In this document: positions 14,820 through 24,083 of the stretch, in pieces
Layout of the letters: each line of letters opens with the position of its first letter
Numbering within the stretch: the first letter of the stretch is position 1
NCBI GenBank assembly: GCA_937891085.1
Contig: CALAEY010000036.1
Span: 1-25,767, forward strand
Direction of reading: 5' to 3'
DNA: 25,767 bases
Source: an uncultured Prevotellaceae bacterium
GTDB taxonomy: Bacteria; Bacteroidota; Bacteroidia; Bacteroidales; Bacteroidaceae
Translations under genes and position numbers: made by a program
The notes under the pieces: generated by a model
Database searches by the model: none
What the model was told of the DNA's origin: nothing
The model's input: the letters and a program-made list of their open reading frames with translations, nothing else

Positions 14820-15956
14820 TTACGCTTTAATCAGTTTCAGCACTTCCTTGGCGATGATGTTGGCAGAATCTGGCAGGGCCAGCGTAGCAATGTTGGTGCT
14901 GAGGCTCTGCAGTTTCTCATCGTCGCGCACGGTTTCCAGTGCCACAGGAATCAGGTTATTTACAGCCTCGGAGTCTTTCACGTAGAGGGCTGCGTCCTTG
15001 CTTACCAATGCCAGGGCATTCTTGGTCTGATGGTCTTCGGCCACATTGGGTGAAGGCACCAGGATGACAGGCTTGCGGAGCAGGCAGAACTCGGAGATGG
15101 AGCCAGCGCCTGCCCTTGAAATCACGAGGTCGGCAGCTGCATAGGCATCGTCCATGTTCTTGATGAACTCCGTGATGAAGAGGTTGGGCACACTGGCTAC
15201 GCGATGGTCTTTCACTGTTTCGCCCGTCTTTTCCTTGACGAAGTCTTCCACCTCTTCTATATATATCTTACCTGTCTGCCAGATGAACTGGATGTCCTTG
15301 TTCTCCTTGATGGTCTCGAAGGCGGCCTTCATGGTGTCATTGATGGTGCGGGCCCCCAAGCTGCCACCTACGATGAGGATAGTTTTCTTGGCCACATCGA
15401 AGCCGAAGCTGCCCATGGCCTCGTCATGATTAGCTTGGTGGGTGAGCAGGTTCTGGCGCACTGGGTTACCAGTAAGTATGATGCGGTCGGCAGGGAAGAA
15501 GTTCTCCATGCCTTCGTAGGCTACGCAGATCTTGCTGGCACTCTTGGCGAGCAACTTATTCGTTACACCTGCGAAGGAGTTCTGCTCCTGTATGAGGATA
15601 GGAATACCCATCTTGCTGGCTGCCTTCAGGGTAGGACCGCTGGCAAATCCACCTACACCCACGGCTACCTGCGGCTTGAAGTCCTTGATGATCTTACGTG
15701 TCATCCACAGGCTCTTGGCCAGTTTCACCAAGACGGGGAGGTTGTTCAGCAACTTCTTTCGGTCGAATCCTGCCACAGGCAGGCCTATGATTTTGTATCC
15801 AGCGTCTGGCACGCGCTGCATTTCCATTCTACCCTCTGCACCCACGAAGAGAATCTCTGCATCTGGGCGCATTCCCTTGATGGCATTGGCAATGGATATG
15901 GCGGGGAAGATGTGTCCTCCAGTGCCGCCTCCGCTGATAATAATACGTGGTTTCAT
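14820..15956 (-). CDS. murG: Lipid II synthase MurG (undecaprenyl-PP-MurNAc-pentapeptide GlcNAc transferase)
   Basis: A membrane-associated GT-B glycosyltransferase of 378 residues that adds GlcNAc to lipid I, giving lipid II, on the cytoplasmic face. The first G-loop GGGTGGH (9-15) and the following PAISIANAI are intact. The second G-loop is GGSLGARTIND, and the UDP-GlcNAc site appears as SRAGAGSISEF followed by LVPSPNVAEDHQTKNA. It lies between ftsW (18-bp gap) and murC (5-bp gap) and starts at ATG 15956. Confidence 0.97.
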   Translation of the reverse strand: MKPRIIISGGGTGGHIFPAISIANAIKGMRPDAEILFVGAEGRMEMQRVPDAGYKIIGLPVAGFDRKKLLNNLPVLVKLAKSLWMTRKIIKDFKPQVAVGVGGFASGPTLKAASKMGIPILIQEQNSFAGVTNKLLAKSASKICVAYEGMENFFPADRIILTGNPVRQNLLTHQANHDEAMGSFGFDVAKKTILIVGGSLGARTINDTMKAAFETIKENKDIQFIWQTGKIYIEEVEDFVKEKTGETVKDHRVASVPNLFITEFIKNMDDAYAAADLVISRAGAGSISEFCLLRKPVILVPSPNVAEDHQTKNALALVSKDAALYVKDSEAVNNLIPVALETVRDDEKLQSLSTNIATLALPDSANIIAKEVLKLIKA

Positions 15957-15974
15957 AGTGCTATGTATTTCTTG

Positions 15975-17267
15975 TTATTCTAATTCTACATCATTGTTCA
16001 TCACTTCCGAGGTGGGGTCTTCTCCGGTCTGGATTTCTGTTTCAGAGACGTATTCCCCTTCACCTGTTGTAACTGTAAGCGGAATGGCATTGGCTGCCTG
16101 CTTCTGCTCTTCCAACTCTGCCACATAGCGACTCACGCTAAGCAGCATGCCGATATAGATGCAGTTGATGACAATCGACGTACCACCTCGGCTTACGAGG
16201 GGTAGGGGCTGCCCGGTGACGGGGGCCAATCCCACAGCTACCATCATGTTGAAGAGGGCCTGTATTACCAGTAGCAAGGCGATGCCTATCACCAGGAAGG
16301 CAGGGAACGAGTGCCTGCACTTCTGCGCTATGCGTCCAGCCCTAACCAGCAGGCATATGTAGAGAAATACCACGACGATGCCTCCTACCAAGCCCAACTC
16401 TTCGATGACAATGGCATAGATAAAGTCGGAGTACGCTTGGCTTAGGAAGTCGCGCTGCACAGAGTTTCCTGGTCCCTTGCCTATGATGTTGCTGGTGGCG
16501 ATGGCGATGCGGGCATGCCCCACCTGTCCGTTCTCATTAATGTCGAACTTAGCCGCTGGCACTTTCTCACTGCTGAAGTCGGTGATGCGCTCTTTCCAAG
16601 TGCTGAAGCGGTGTCCCAATGGTATCTTGTTCAGAGTGCTGTTGGGCGTCAGCACCAAGAAGGCCACGAAGACGGAGAGCAGTGCTCCCAAAATGGCTGC
16701 GGTGAGGATGAGCTTCATCTTCTCTACTCTGCCTATGAACATCATCAGGAAGACCGTTCCGAAGAGCAAAGCTGCAGTGGACCAGTTTTCCGGGGCTATC
16801 AGTGCACATCCTGTCAGGGTAATGATCATGATGTACTTGAAGGCATTGGGGCTGGCGCCTTCTTCCGTTTGCTTCTTCGATAGGATGAAGGCGGTCACAA
16901 TGATGATGGCCATCTTGGCAAACTCCGAAGGCTGGAAGTCGATGCCGAAAAGACTCAGCCAACGGGAGGCGCCATTCACAGCTGTTCCGATGACCATCAC
17001 CAGTACTAAGAGCACATAGGAGATAGGAAGCAGCAGTAAGGGGATGGCTTGGAACCACTTGTACCTCACATTGTGCACCAAGACCACGATGCCAAGGCCG
17101 AAGAGCAGGTACATGCTGTGGCGGGTGATAGGCTGCCAGTAGTTGCCCGACCTATAGGCCAAGGAACTGGTGGCGCTGAAGACCTCCACTATCGAAATCA
17201 TGCAGAGCATCAGGAAAATGATCCAGATGACCTTGTCGCCCTTGAATATGTTCTTTAAAAGATCCAT
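15975..17267 (-). CDS. ftsW: Septal peptidoglycan glycosyltransferase FtsW (SEDS family)
   Basis: A polytopic membrane protein of 430 residues with about ten hydrophobic segments. SEDS proteins polymerise lipid II together with a class B PBP, here presumably the FtsI encoded in the same operon. SEDS features are GASRWLSLFGIDFQPSEFAK (the R-W...PSE-K signature), a large loop between the middle helices, and the C-terminal APVTGQPLPLVSRGGTS. After the last helix comes an acidic cytoplasmic tail of about 40 residues. It starts at ATG 17267, 8 bp after murD. RodA is the alternative, but the cluster position supports FtsW. Confidence 0.95.
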   Translation of the reverse strand: MDLLKNIFKGDKVIWIIFLMLCMISIVEVFSATSSLAYRSGNYWQPITRHSMYLLFGLGIVVLVHNVRYKWFQAIPLLLLPISYVLLVLVMVIGTAVNGASRWLSLFGIDFQPSEFAKMAIIIVTAFILSKKQTEEGASPNAFKYIMIITLTGCALIAPENWSTAALLFGTVFLMMFIGRVEKMKLILTAAILGALLSVFVAFLVLTPNSTLNKIPLGHRFSTWKERITDFSSEKVPAAKFDINENGQVGHARIAIATSNIIGKGPGNSVQRDFLSQAYSDFIYAIVIEELGLVGGIVVVFLYICLLVRAGRIAQKCRHSFPAFLVIGIALLLVIQALFNMMVAVGLAPVTGQPLPLVSRGGTSIVINCIYIGMLLSVSRYVAELEEQKQAANAIPLTVTTGEGEYVSETEIQTGEDPTSEVMNNDVELE

Positions 17268-17275
17268 GTTATTTC

Positions 17276-18619
17276 TCAGAGTTCTGTTGCATATTTTCTA
17301 AACTGGTCGCCACGGTCTTCCATGTTTTTGAAGAGGTCGAAGCTGGCGCAGCAAGGGCTCAGCAATACGGTCTCTCCCTTCTTGGCCAACCGATAGGCGG
17401 CTTCCACAGCATCCTTCATGCCGGTGTTGATGTCTGCCACAGGCAGTCCCAGATGATCGAAGGCTTTGTGCAGCTTGCTGTTATCCACGCCCAGGTATAT
17501 CAAGGCGGAGCATTTTTCCTTAACCAAATCTTCTATCTCGGTATAGTCGTTGCCCTTGTCCTTGCCGCCCACTATGAGCACGGTCTTCGTGGTCATGCTT
17601 TGCAGGGCATACCAAGTGGCGTTCACGTTGGTGGCCTTGGAGTCGTTGATGAAGCGTATGCCTCTCACTGTGGCGATGTATTCCAGTCGGTGCGGTACGC
17701 CCTTGAAGTCAGCCAATGCCTTGCGGATGCACTCTTTCTTGATACCGGCAATGTTGGCAGAGATACCAGCCGCCAGCGAGTTGTAGAGGTTGTGCGTTCC
17801 GCGCAGTGCCAGTTCTTCCTGCTCCATGTTGAACTCAATAGGCTTCTCGATGATTACCTTGCCCTCATCGGCATAGGCCACAGCCCCGTTGCCCTTGAAG
17901 GCTGAGAAGGGGAAGAGTTGGGCTTTCAGACCGTATTTCTTCAGTTCCCGCTTGATGATAGGGTCATCGTTCCAGAAAATGAAGGCATCGTCTTCGGTTT
18001 GGTTCTGGATGATGCGCATCTTGGAGTCCACATAGTTCTGCATGCAGTTGTCGTAGCGGTCCAGATGATCAGGCGTGATGTTCATCAAGATGGCAATGTT
18101 GACACGGAAATCGTACATGTTGTCGAGTTGGAAGGAGCTCAGCTCTATGACGTAGTAGTCGTGCTGCTCCGTAGCCACCTGCAGTGCCAGACTGTTGCCT
18201 ATGTTGCCTGCCAGTCCCACATTCAGACCTGCACTCTTGAAGATGTGGTAGATCAAAGAAGTGGTAGTAGTCTTACCATTGGAACCCGTGATGCACACCA
18301 TCACGGCATTGGTATAGCGTCCTGCCAGTTCTATCTCCGAAATGATGGGAATCTGACGCTCGCGAAGTTTCACGATGAGAGGAGCATTGTCGGGAATACC
18401 AGGGCTCTTCACCACTTCATCGGCATTCAGGATCTTCTCCTCACTGTGGTGTCCCTCCTCCCATTCGATGCCATATTTATCCAGTTGTGCCTTGTATTTA
18501 TCCTTGATGCTGCCAGCATCCGACACGAAAGTGTCGAAGCCCTTCAGCTTAGCGAGCACGGCAGCGCCTGCTCCGCTTTCCGCAGCACCCAGTACCACTA
18601 TTCTTTTCTTTCTTTCCAT
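17276..18619 (-). CDS. murD: UDP-N-acetylmuramoyl-L-alanine--D-glutamate ligase MurD
   Basis: A cytoplasmic Mur ligase of 447 residues that adds D-glutamate to UDP-MurNAc-L-Ala. It opens with an N-terminal substrate domain (VVLGAAESGAGAAVLAKLKG) and the typical VVKSPGIP. The ATPase domain has P-loop GSNGKTTT (112-119) and NITPDHLDRY. The C-terminal domain contains INDSKATNVNAT and ends LLSPCCASFDLFKNMEDRGD, the MurD signature. It starts at ATG 18619, after a 96-bp spacer with inverted AT-rich repeats downstream of mraY, and ends 8 bp before ftsW. Confidence 0.97.
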   Translation of the reverse strand: MERKKRIVVLGAAESGAGAAVLAKLKGFDTFVSDAGSIKDKYKAQLDKYGIEWEEGHHSEEKILNADEVVKSPGIPDNAPLIVKLRERQIPIISEIELAGRYTNAVMVCITGSNGKTTTTSLIYHIFKSAGLNVGLAGNIGNSLALQVATEQHDYYVIELSSFQLDNMYDFRVNIAILMNITPDHLDRYDNCMQNYVDSKMRIIQNQTEDDAFIFWNDDPIIKRELKKYGLKAQLFPFSAFKGNGAVAYADEGKVIIEKPIEFNMEQEELALRGTHNLYNSLAAGISANIAGIKKECIRKALADFKGVPHRLEYIATVRGIRFINDSKATNVNATWYALQSMTTKTVLIVGGKDKGNDYTEIEDLVKEKCSALIYLGVDNSKLHKAFDHLGLPVADINTGMKDAVEAAYRLAKKGETVLLSPCCASFDLFKNMEDRGDQFRKYATEL

Positions 18620-18635
18620 AATTCAATCAATTTTA

Positions 18636-18712
18636 AATTATGAATTATGAATTATTTCGTTTCTTACAAGATTAATAAATAATTCACAATTCACAATTCA
18701 TAATTCATAATT
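18636..18712. repeat. 18-bp perfect inverted repeat of AATTATGA units in the mraY-murD spacer
   Basis: AATTATGAATTATGAATT at 18636-18653 is the exact reverse complement of 18695-18712, with about 41 bases between. AATTCAC units (18681-18694) extend the right arm imperfectly. The whole 96-bp gap between mraY and murD is this repeat. It lies between co-directional genes and has no T-run like an intrinsic terminator, although a weak attenuating hairpin is possible. Confidence 0.8.
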
Positions 18713-18715
18713 ACC

Positions 18716-19984
18716 TTATCTTATCTTCAATGTAATAATCGTTATTGCTGCCAGCACGATGGTCACAATCCAGAAGCGTACCGTGATCTTAGCCTCATGG
18801 TAAAGCTGGTCTGGTTTCTTGAACTTCACGCTGCAACCAGCCTCCACTTGGCTCATGCTGGTGCGGAAATGGTCGTGAATAGGCGTACGCTTGAACATGC
18901 GCTGCTTCAGACCTTTCTTCTTACCGGCCTTGTAGTAGAAACGCTGCAGGATGACCGACAGGTTCTCCACGAGGAATACACCGCAGAGGATAGGCACCAA
19001 CAGCTCCTTATGGATGATGATGGCTATCACGGCGATGATGCCGCCGATGGTGAGGCTGCCCGTATCTCCCATGAATACCTGCGCTGGGAAGGCATTGTAC
19101 CAAAGGAAACCGATCAGTGCACCCACAAAGGCACAGATGAAGATTACCAGCTCTTCGGAGCCTGGTATATACATGATGTTCAGGTACGTGGCAAACTCAA
19201 TGTGGCTCGACACGTAGGCTAGGATGCCTAGCGTCACGCCTATGATGGCCGAGTTTCCCGCCGCCATGCCGTCCATACCATCATTGAGGTTGGCACCGTT
19301 GCTCACGGCTGTCACTACGAAGATAGTAATCAGCACGAAAAGAATCCAGCCGCCTGTCTGTGCATTATCGCCTAAAAAGCCTACGATGTCAGCATAGTCC
19401 AGGTTGTTGTTCTTGAAGAACGGGATGGTGGTCTGCGTGGCCTTTATTTCCTTGGCAGCATGTATCACCACCTTTTCCTGTCCTGGCTGCTTGTACTCCA
19501 TGTTTTCACGGATCACCACCTGCGGACTCAGATAGAGCACCAGACCCACGATGAGGCCTAAGCCTACCTGACCGATGATCTTGAACTTTCCGTGCAGGCC
19601 TTCCTTGTCGCGCTTGAATATCTTGATATAGTCGTCGGCAAAGCCCAGGGCGCCCAGCCATACGGTGGTGATGAGCATCAGCACCATGTAGACATTGTCC
19701 AACTTGCCCAGCAGCAGGCAGGGCACCAAAATGGCAAACACAATGATGACACCGCCCATGCTCGGAACGCCTTGCTTGGTCACTCCGAAGGGGTCGGTCT
19801 TGGCATCGCGCTGCGTCTCCGTGATCTGATGGCACTTCAGCAGATGGATGAAGTATTCACCGAAGATGCTGGAGATGAGCAATGCCAGAATGATGGCTAT
19901 CAAAGAGCGGAATGAGGTGTAGCCGAACATGCGGGCACCTGGGAAGTTGAAAGTCTCTAACCATTTAAACAGATAGTACAACAT
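18716..19984 (-). CDS. mraY: Phospho-N-acetylmuramoyl-pentapeptide transferase MraY
   Basis: An integral membrane enzyme of 422 residues that transfers phospho-MurNAc-pentapeptide to undecaprenyl phosphate, giving lipid I. Conserved catalytic elements are ADDYIK (D117/D118), NLNDGMDGMAAG (232-243) and, near the C-terminus, KRTPIHDHF, with the histidine motif expected for MraY. It is longer than the usual 320-360 residues. A hydrophilic insertion around residues 158-200 (rich in K, E and Q) sits between two helices and is typical of Bacteroidetes MraY. It starts at ATG 19984, 6 bp after murE. No murF lies between murE and mraY, unlike in Proteobacteria. Confidence 0.97.
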   Translation of the reverse strand: MLYYLFKWLETFNFPGARMFGYTSFRSLIAIILALLISSIFGEYFIHLLKCHQITETQRDAKTDPFGVTKQGVPSMGGVIIVFAILVPCLLLGKLDNVYMVLMLITTVWLGALGFADDYIKIFKRDKEGLHGKFKIIGQVGLGLIVGLVLYLSPQVVIRENMEYKQPGQEKVVIHAAKEIKATQTTIPFFKNNNLDYADIVGFLGDNAQTGGWILFVLITIFVVTAVSNGANLNDGMDGMAAGNSAIIGVTLGILAYVSSHIEFATYLNIMYIPGSEELVIFICAFVGALIGFLWYNAFPAQVFMGDTGSLTIGGIIAVIAIIIHKELLVPILCGVFLVENLSVILQRFYYKAGKKKGLKQRMFKRTPIHDHFRTSMSQVEAGCSVKFKKPDQLYHEAKITVRFWIVTIVLAAITIITLKIR

Positions 19985-19990
19985 AATGCT

Positions 19991-21448
19991 TTATCCCTCC
20001 TTACTCATGATTTCACGTATAACTTCACGGTCGTCGAAGTGGTGCTTCACGCCCTTGATTTCCTGATAGTCTTCATGACCCTTGCCTGCCACAAGTATCA
20101 CATCGCCCTTCTGCGCCAGCATGCAAGCTGTGCGGATGGCTTCCTTGCGGTCGGCAATGCTCAGCGTTTTCTGCATGTCGCTTTCATCAAGGCCTGCCAG
20201 CATATCGTTGATGATGTCCTGAGGCTCTTCGAAGCGTGGGTTGTCAGAAGTGATGATCACACGGTCGCTTCGACGTGCGGCTTCCTTTGCCATGATGGGG
20301 CGTTTGCCCTTGTCGCGGTTTCCGCCTGCTCCTACCACGGTGATGATGCGGCCCTTGCCATTCAGTACTCCCTGAATACTGCTGAGCACATTCACCAGCG
20401 CATCGGGCGTGTGGGCATAGTCCACTGTGGCGGTATAGCCCTTAGGCGAGTGGAAGGTTTCCAGTCTTCCTGCCACAGGATGCAGATTGCTCAGTGCCAC
20501 CAGCACCTCTTCCTCACTCCTGCCCAATAATACGGCAGCTCCGAAGACGGCCAGCAGATTGCTGGCATTGAACTGTCCCAAGAAGTGCACTGCTAATTCA
20601 CGCTTGTTGAATTCGAGCAGCATGCCTTCCAGATGGCTTTCCAGCACCTTGCCTTTGAAGTCGGCCAAGGTGCGCAGAGAGTAGGTGTGAACGTGTGAAG
20701 CGGTGTTCTGAACCATCACCATGCCGTTCTTGTCGTCCAGGTTGGTCAGACTGAATGCCTCCTTTGGCATGTCATCGAAGAACTTCTTCTTGGCCTTCAG
20801 ATAGTTTTCCACCGTTTTATGATAATCCAGATGATCGCGCGTCAGGTTGGTGAAAATGCCTCCATCAAATGTCAGGCCTGCAATGCGCTTTTGGGCGATG
20901 CTGTGCGAGCTTACCTCCATGAAGGCATAGGCGCAACCCTCATCTGCCATGCGCCCCAAGAGGCGGTTCAGCGTGATAGGGTCGGGCGTGGTGTGGTCGG
21001 TAGGTATGGCTTCATCATCGATGTAATTGCATACGGTAGAGAGCAGGCCTACCTTGAAGCCGAAGCCTCTGAATATATTATATAGTAAGGTGGCGATGGT
21101 GGTCTTGCCGTTGGTTCCTGTCACGCCTACCAACTTCAGTTTGGAGGTCGGATTGCCATAGAAGTGTGTGGCTACTTTGCCTACGGCCTCCTCACTGTCG
21201 GCCACTACGATGTAGGTCACTGCGTCTTCCTGTGTTTCTGGCAGTGTTTCGCAGAGTATGGCCGTGGCTCCCTGCGTGATGGCCGTAGGTATGTACTTAT
21301 GCCCATCGGTCTGTGTGCCGTGCATGGCCATGAACAGGTGACCTTCCTTCACCTGTCGGGAATCGATGTCGATGCCCGTTATTTCCTTGTCAGTGCGCCC
21401 TTTGATTTCCAGAGGACTGATGCACCTTATTAACTCTGATAATATCAT
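19991..21448 (-). CDS. murE: UDP-MurNAc-L-Ala-D-Glu--meso-diaminopimelate ligase MurE
   Basis: A cytoplasmic Mur ligase of 485 residues that adds the third residue of the stem peptide. It has an N-terminal substrate domain (GIDIDSRQVKEGHLF), P-loop GTNGKTT (111-117), the lysine-bearing central domain with NLTRDHLDYH, and a C-terminal domain. The specificity motif is DNPR (402-405), which marks meso-diaminopimelate-adding enzymes rather than lysine-adding ones, in line with Gram-negative wall chemistry. It starts at ATG 21448, 42 bp after ftsI across an AT-rich repeat, and ends 6 bp before mraY. Confidence 0.97.
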   Translation of the reverse strand: MILSELIRCISPLEIKGRTDKEITGIDIDSRQVKEGHLFMAMHGTQTDGHKYIPTAITQGATAILCETLPETQEDAVTYIVVADSEEAVGKVATHFYGNPTSKLKLVGVTGTNGKTTIATLLYNIFRGFGFKVGLLSTVCNYIDDEAIPTDHTTPDPITLNRLLGRMADEGCAYAFMEVSSHSIAQKRIAGLTFDGGIFTNLTRDHLDYHKTVENYLKAKKKFFDDMPKEAFSLTNLDDKNGMVMVQNTASHVHTYSLRTLADFKGKVLESHLEGMLLEFNKRELAVHFLGQFNASNLLAVFGAAVLLGRSEEEVLVALSNLHPVAGRLETFHSPKGYTATVDYAHTPDALVNVLSSIQGVLNGKGRIITVVGAGGNRDKGKRPIMAKEAARRSDRVIITSDNPRFEEPQDIINDMLAGLDESDMQKTLSIADRKEAIRTACMLAQKGDVILVAGKGHEDYQEIKGVKHHFDDREVIREIMSKEG

Positions 21449-21490
21449 AATTAATGATGAATTATGAATTATAAATTATGTTTTCTTTTA
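21449..21490. repeat. AT-rich ATGAATTAT repeats in the ftsI-murE spacer
   Basis: The 42-bp gap contains ATTAATGATGAATTATGAAT-type units followed by ATAAATTATG, the same family as at 9776-9854 and 18636-18712. No promoter or coding sequence is evident. Confidence 0.65.
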
Positions 21491-23650
21491 CTAATTCAAT
21501 GTCAATTGTACCGTCTGACCCTTCGTGAAGGCTCGTCCGCCCGGTATCGTCTGCCTGCGCACACGTCCCACACCTGACAGTCGCACATTCAGCCCCTTCT
21601 GCTCTAGCAGATAGACGGCATCCTTGGCACCCATGCCTGTGACATCGGGCATGATGTTGTCTTTCTGCTCCTCAGTTGCCAGCAGTTCAAAGGCCACAGC
21701 CGTAGAGTCCTGTTTGGCCTTGCCCCATTCCTCAGCATGGCTTCTGGCCACCGATGTATGCTCCATAGGCACGTCCAGATGGTTGAGCACGTAGTAGGTC
21801 TCTCCCAGTTGTCCCGACTTCACTGCCGGAATCACGTTGCTGGTGCTGTCCTTGGCATGGCGCATGTCATAGTGCAGGTTCTTGGCATACACACGCTCTG
21901 CTATCTTGCTGAACACGCTGCCTGCCATCGTACCGCCCGATGCGGGGAGACCTGGCTTCTGTATGCTCACTATCATGCTGTATTTCGGAGCATCGGCTGG
22001 GAAAAATCCGCAGAAGCTCACCAGATATCTACGATTGGCATGATAGCCTGCAGCACCTTGCGAAATCTGTGCCGTACCTGTCTTTCCTGCTACTTGGAAC
22101 TGCTTGCTTCCAGCAGGCTTCGCCAGTCCTTCAGACACCACCTTGCCCAGTATCTCACGTATTTCTGCCAATGTCTTGTCAGAGCATATTTTGGGGTTGA
22201 TTACCTCAGTTGGGAAGCTTTCCAGTACCTGACCGTCTTTCACCACTTCACGCACGAACTTAGGTTTCACCATCTTGCCGTTGTTGGCTATGGCATTGTA
22301 GAACGTCAGTATGTTGATGGGCGGTATCTGCGTCTCATACCCGATGCTCATCCAGGGCAGGGTGGTCTTTGCGAAGTAGCGCTCTTTAGGTCCGCGTACG
22401 TTGGGCTTGCCTTCGCCGGAAATCTGCAGGCCTAATGGTACTCCTATGCTCATGCGCTTCAGACCGTCGACAAACTTCTGTGGGTCGTCTTTGTAGTATT
22501 GGTCTATCAGAGAAGATACACCCACGTTGCTCGATACCTCCAAGATACGTGTCACATCTATCACGCCATAGCCACCTCTGGCCCAGTTGTGGTCGCGCAT
22601 GGCACTGCCGTGCATCATCTTCACGCCGTTGCCCGTATCCACCATGGTATGCGGGGTGATGTAGCCGTCTTCAAGTGCCACCATGATAGAGGCGGTCTTG
22701 AAGGTCGATCCTGGTTCCATCATGTCGCTGATGGCGTTGTTGCGCATCTCGTAGTAGCCGCCGTCGTTACCCTTCGTCATGTTCACGATGGCCTTCACTT
22801 CACCTGTGGCCACCTCCATGAGCACCACCACGCCCACGTTGGCGTTGATCTCCTTCATCTCATCGATGAGGGCCTTCTCCGCAATGTCCTGCATGTCCAC
22901 GTCGAGCGTACTGATCACGTCAGCCCCATCTACGGGTGCCACGTCCACGATGTTTAGCCAGCGGTTCATCACCTTTTGGCGGTGTGTCACACCATTCTTG
23001 CCACGCAGCAGACTGTCGAAGCTCAGCTCCAATCCGTTCTTGGCGCCCAGTGTGGTGTCTGCATATACATCGCCCAGCGTACGAGCAGCCAGAGAGCCGA
23101 AAGGCTTCTTGCGCTGGTTGTACTCCACGCCCACCAATCCGCCCTTGTTGGTGCCTTGGTTGAAGATAGGCAGTTCCTGCACGGCTTTATACTGCAGGTA
23201 GCTGATGCGCTTAGGGTATATCAGGTAGTAGCGACTTTGCTGGTCGCGTCCGCGCCGCAGGTGCTGACGGAAGTAAGAGGCAGAGCAATCGGGGAAGAGG
23301 CGGTGCAGTCCTTCCGATAGGTCGTTCAGATTGGCATCGAATACCGAGTCCTTGCGGGCCTGCTCCTTATCCCTGCGCTTTTGGTCGGTCTCAGACACCA
23401 TGAAGTCCATGTAGATGCGATATTCAGGCAGAGAGCTCGCCATCAGCTTACCGTCAGACGATAGGATGTTGCCACGGTTGGAAGGCACGCTTACGTTTTC
23501 ACGCACGAAGCGGGCGGCCACCTCTTGCCAGTAGCCACGCTCCTTGAACATGATGATGCCCGCCTTTATCACCACGCAGATGCCGATGAAGGCCAGTAAA
23601 CACACTACCACTGCGTAGCGCATGATGATGTCTCTCTTATTAACTGCCAC
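21491..23650 (-). CDS. ftsI: Septal D,D-transpeptidase FtsI (class B PBP) with C-terminal PASTA domain
   Basis: A class B penicillin-binding protein of 719 residues that cross-links septal peptidoglycan, probably as partner of FtsW. It has one N-terminal membrane anchor (about residues 11-33), a PBP dimerisation domain opening at VPSNRGNILSSDGKLMASSL, and a transpeptidase domain with SxxK as STFK (315-318), SxN as SSN (373-375) and KTGT (523-526). A C-terminal PASTA domain (about 665-719) begins MPDVTGMGAKDAVYLLEQKG. The PASTA-bearing form is usual in Bacteroidetes and absent in E. coli FtsI. The start appears to be GTG at 23650; the next ATG (codon 10) would remove residues just before the anchor. 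It lies between ftsL (58-bp AT-rich gap) and murE. Confidence 0.96.
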   Translation of the reverse strand: MAVNKRDIIMRYAVVVCLLAFIGICVVIKAGIIMFKERGYWQEVAARFVRENVSVPSNRGNILSSDGKLMASSLPEYRIYMDFMVSETDQKRRDKEQARKDSVFDANLNDLSEGLHRLFPDCSASYFRQHLRRGRDQQSRYYLIYPKRISYLQYKAVQELPIFNQGTNKGGLVGVEYNQRKKPFGSLAARTLGDVYADTTLGAKNGLELSFDSLLRGKNGVTHRQKVMNRWLNIVDVAPVDGADVISTLDVDMQDIAEKALIDEMKEINANVGVVVLMEVATGEVKAIVNMTKGNDGGYYEMRNNAISDMMEPGSTFKTASIMVALEDGYITPHTMVDTGNGVKMMHGSAMRDHNWARGGYGVIDVTRILEVSSNVGVSSLIDQYYKDDPQKFVDGLKRMSIGVPLGLQISGEGKPNVRGPKERYFAKTTLPWMSIGYETQIPPINILTFYNAIANNGKMVKPKFVREVVKDGQVLESFPTEVINPKICSDKTLAEIREILGKVVSEGLAKPAGSKQFQVAGKTGTAQISQGAAGYHANRRYLVSFCGFFPADAPKYSMIVSIQKPGLPASGGTMAGSVFSKIAERVYAKNLHYDMRHAKDSTSNVIPAVKSGQLGETYYVLNHLDVPMEHTSVARSHAEEWGKAKQDSTAVAFELLATEEQKDNIMPDVTGMGAKDAVYLLEQKGLNVRLSGVGRVRRQTIPGGRAFTKGQTVQLTLN

Positions 23651-23708
23651 TTTATAAAATTAAAAAATTAAAATATTCAAAAATTATAATCTATTCTTCT
23701 CACCGAGT

Positions 23709-24083
23709 TCACTTGATGAGATACGGCGGCGTAGTAGCTATTTCCAGCTCACTATGCTCCCGCTGTATATATTCCTCTATCTTGCTCTGCCTGCTGCGCT
23801 CCATGAGTTGCGAGCTGCGTGTCAGGGCATCATACTTGATGTCTGTCAGTTCCTTCTTCAGACGATCCAGTTCGATGATCTGCTGCTGGTAGGCATAGCG
23901 GTTCTGTATATAGATAATGATGAGGAGCATGATAAGGGCGAAGAGCTTCAGATGGTGGCTGAAGAATCCTGCTATCAGGATGTCTCCTCCCAGTATCTCG
24001 CTCAGTTTACTGCCCTTCCTCGTGGTCTTCTTCGGAGAGGCAGCTGCCTTTTTCTGTTTCTCGTCTTTCTTTCTGAATGCCAT
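23709..24083 (-). CDS. ftsL: FtsL-like small membrane division protein
   Basis: A 124-residue protein with a lysine-rich cytoplasmic N-terminus (residues 1-30), one membrane helix (about 45-60, LFALIMLLIIIYIQ) and a periplasmic coiled coil (QQQIIELDRLKKELTDIKYD and onward). This is the layout of FtsL, which pairs with FtsQ and a FtsB-like protein to activate FtsW-FtsI. Sequence identity to known FtsL is low across phyla; the call rests on topology, size and position between rsmH and ftsI. ATG 24083 abuts the heptamer repeat. The 58-bp gap to ftsI (23651-23708) is AT-rich with AAAATTA-type repeats and no visible gene. Confidence 0.85.
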   Translation of the reverse strand: MAFRKKDEKQKKAAASPKKTTRKGSKLSEILGGDILIAGFFSHHLKLFALIMLLIIIYIQNRYAYQQQIIELDRLKKELTDIKYDALTRSSQLMERSRQSKIEEYIQREHSELEIATTPPYLIK

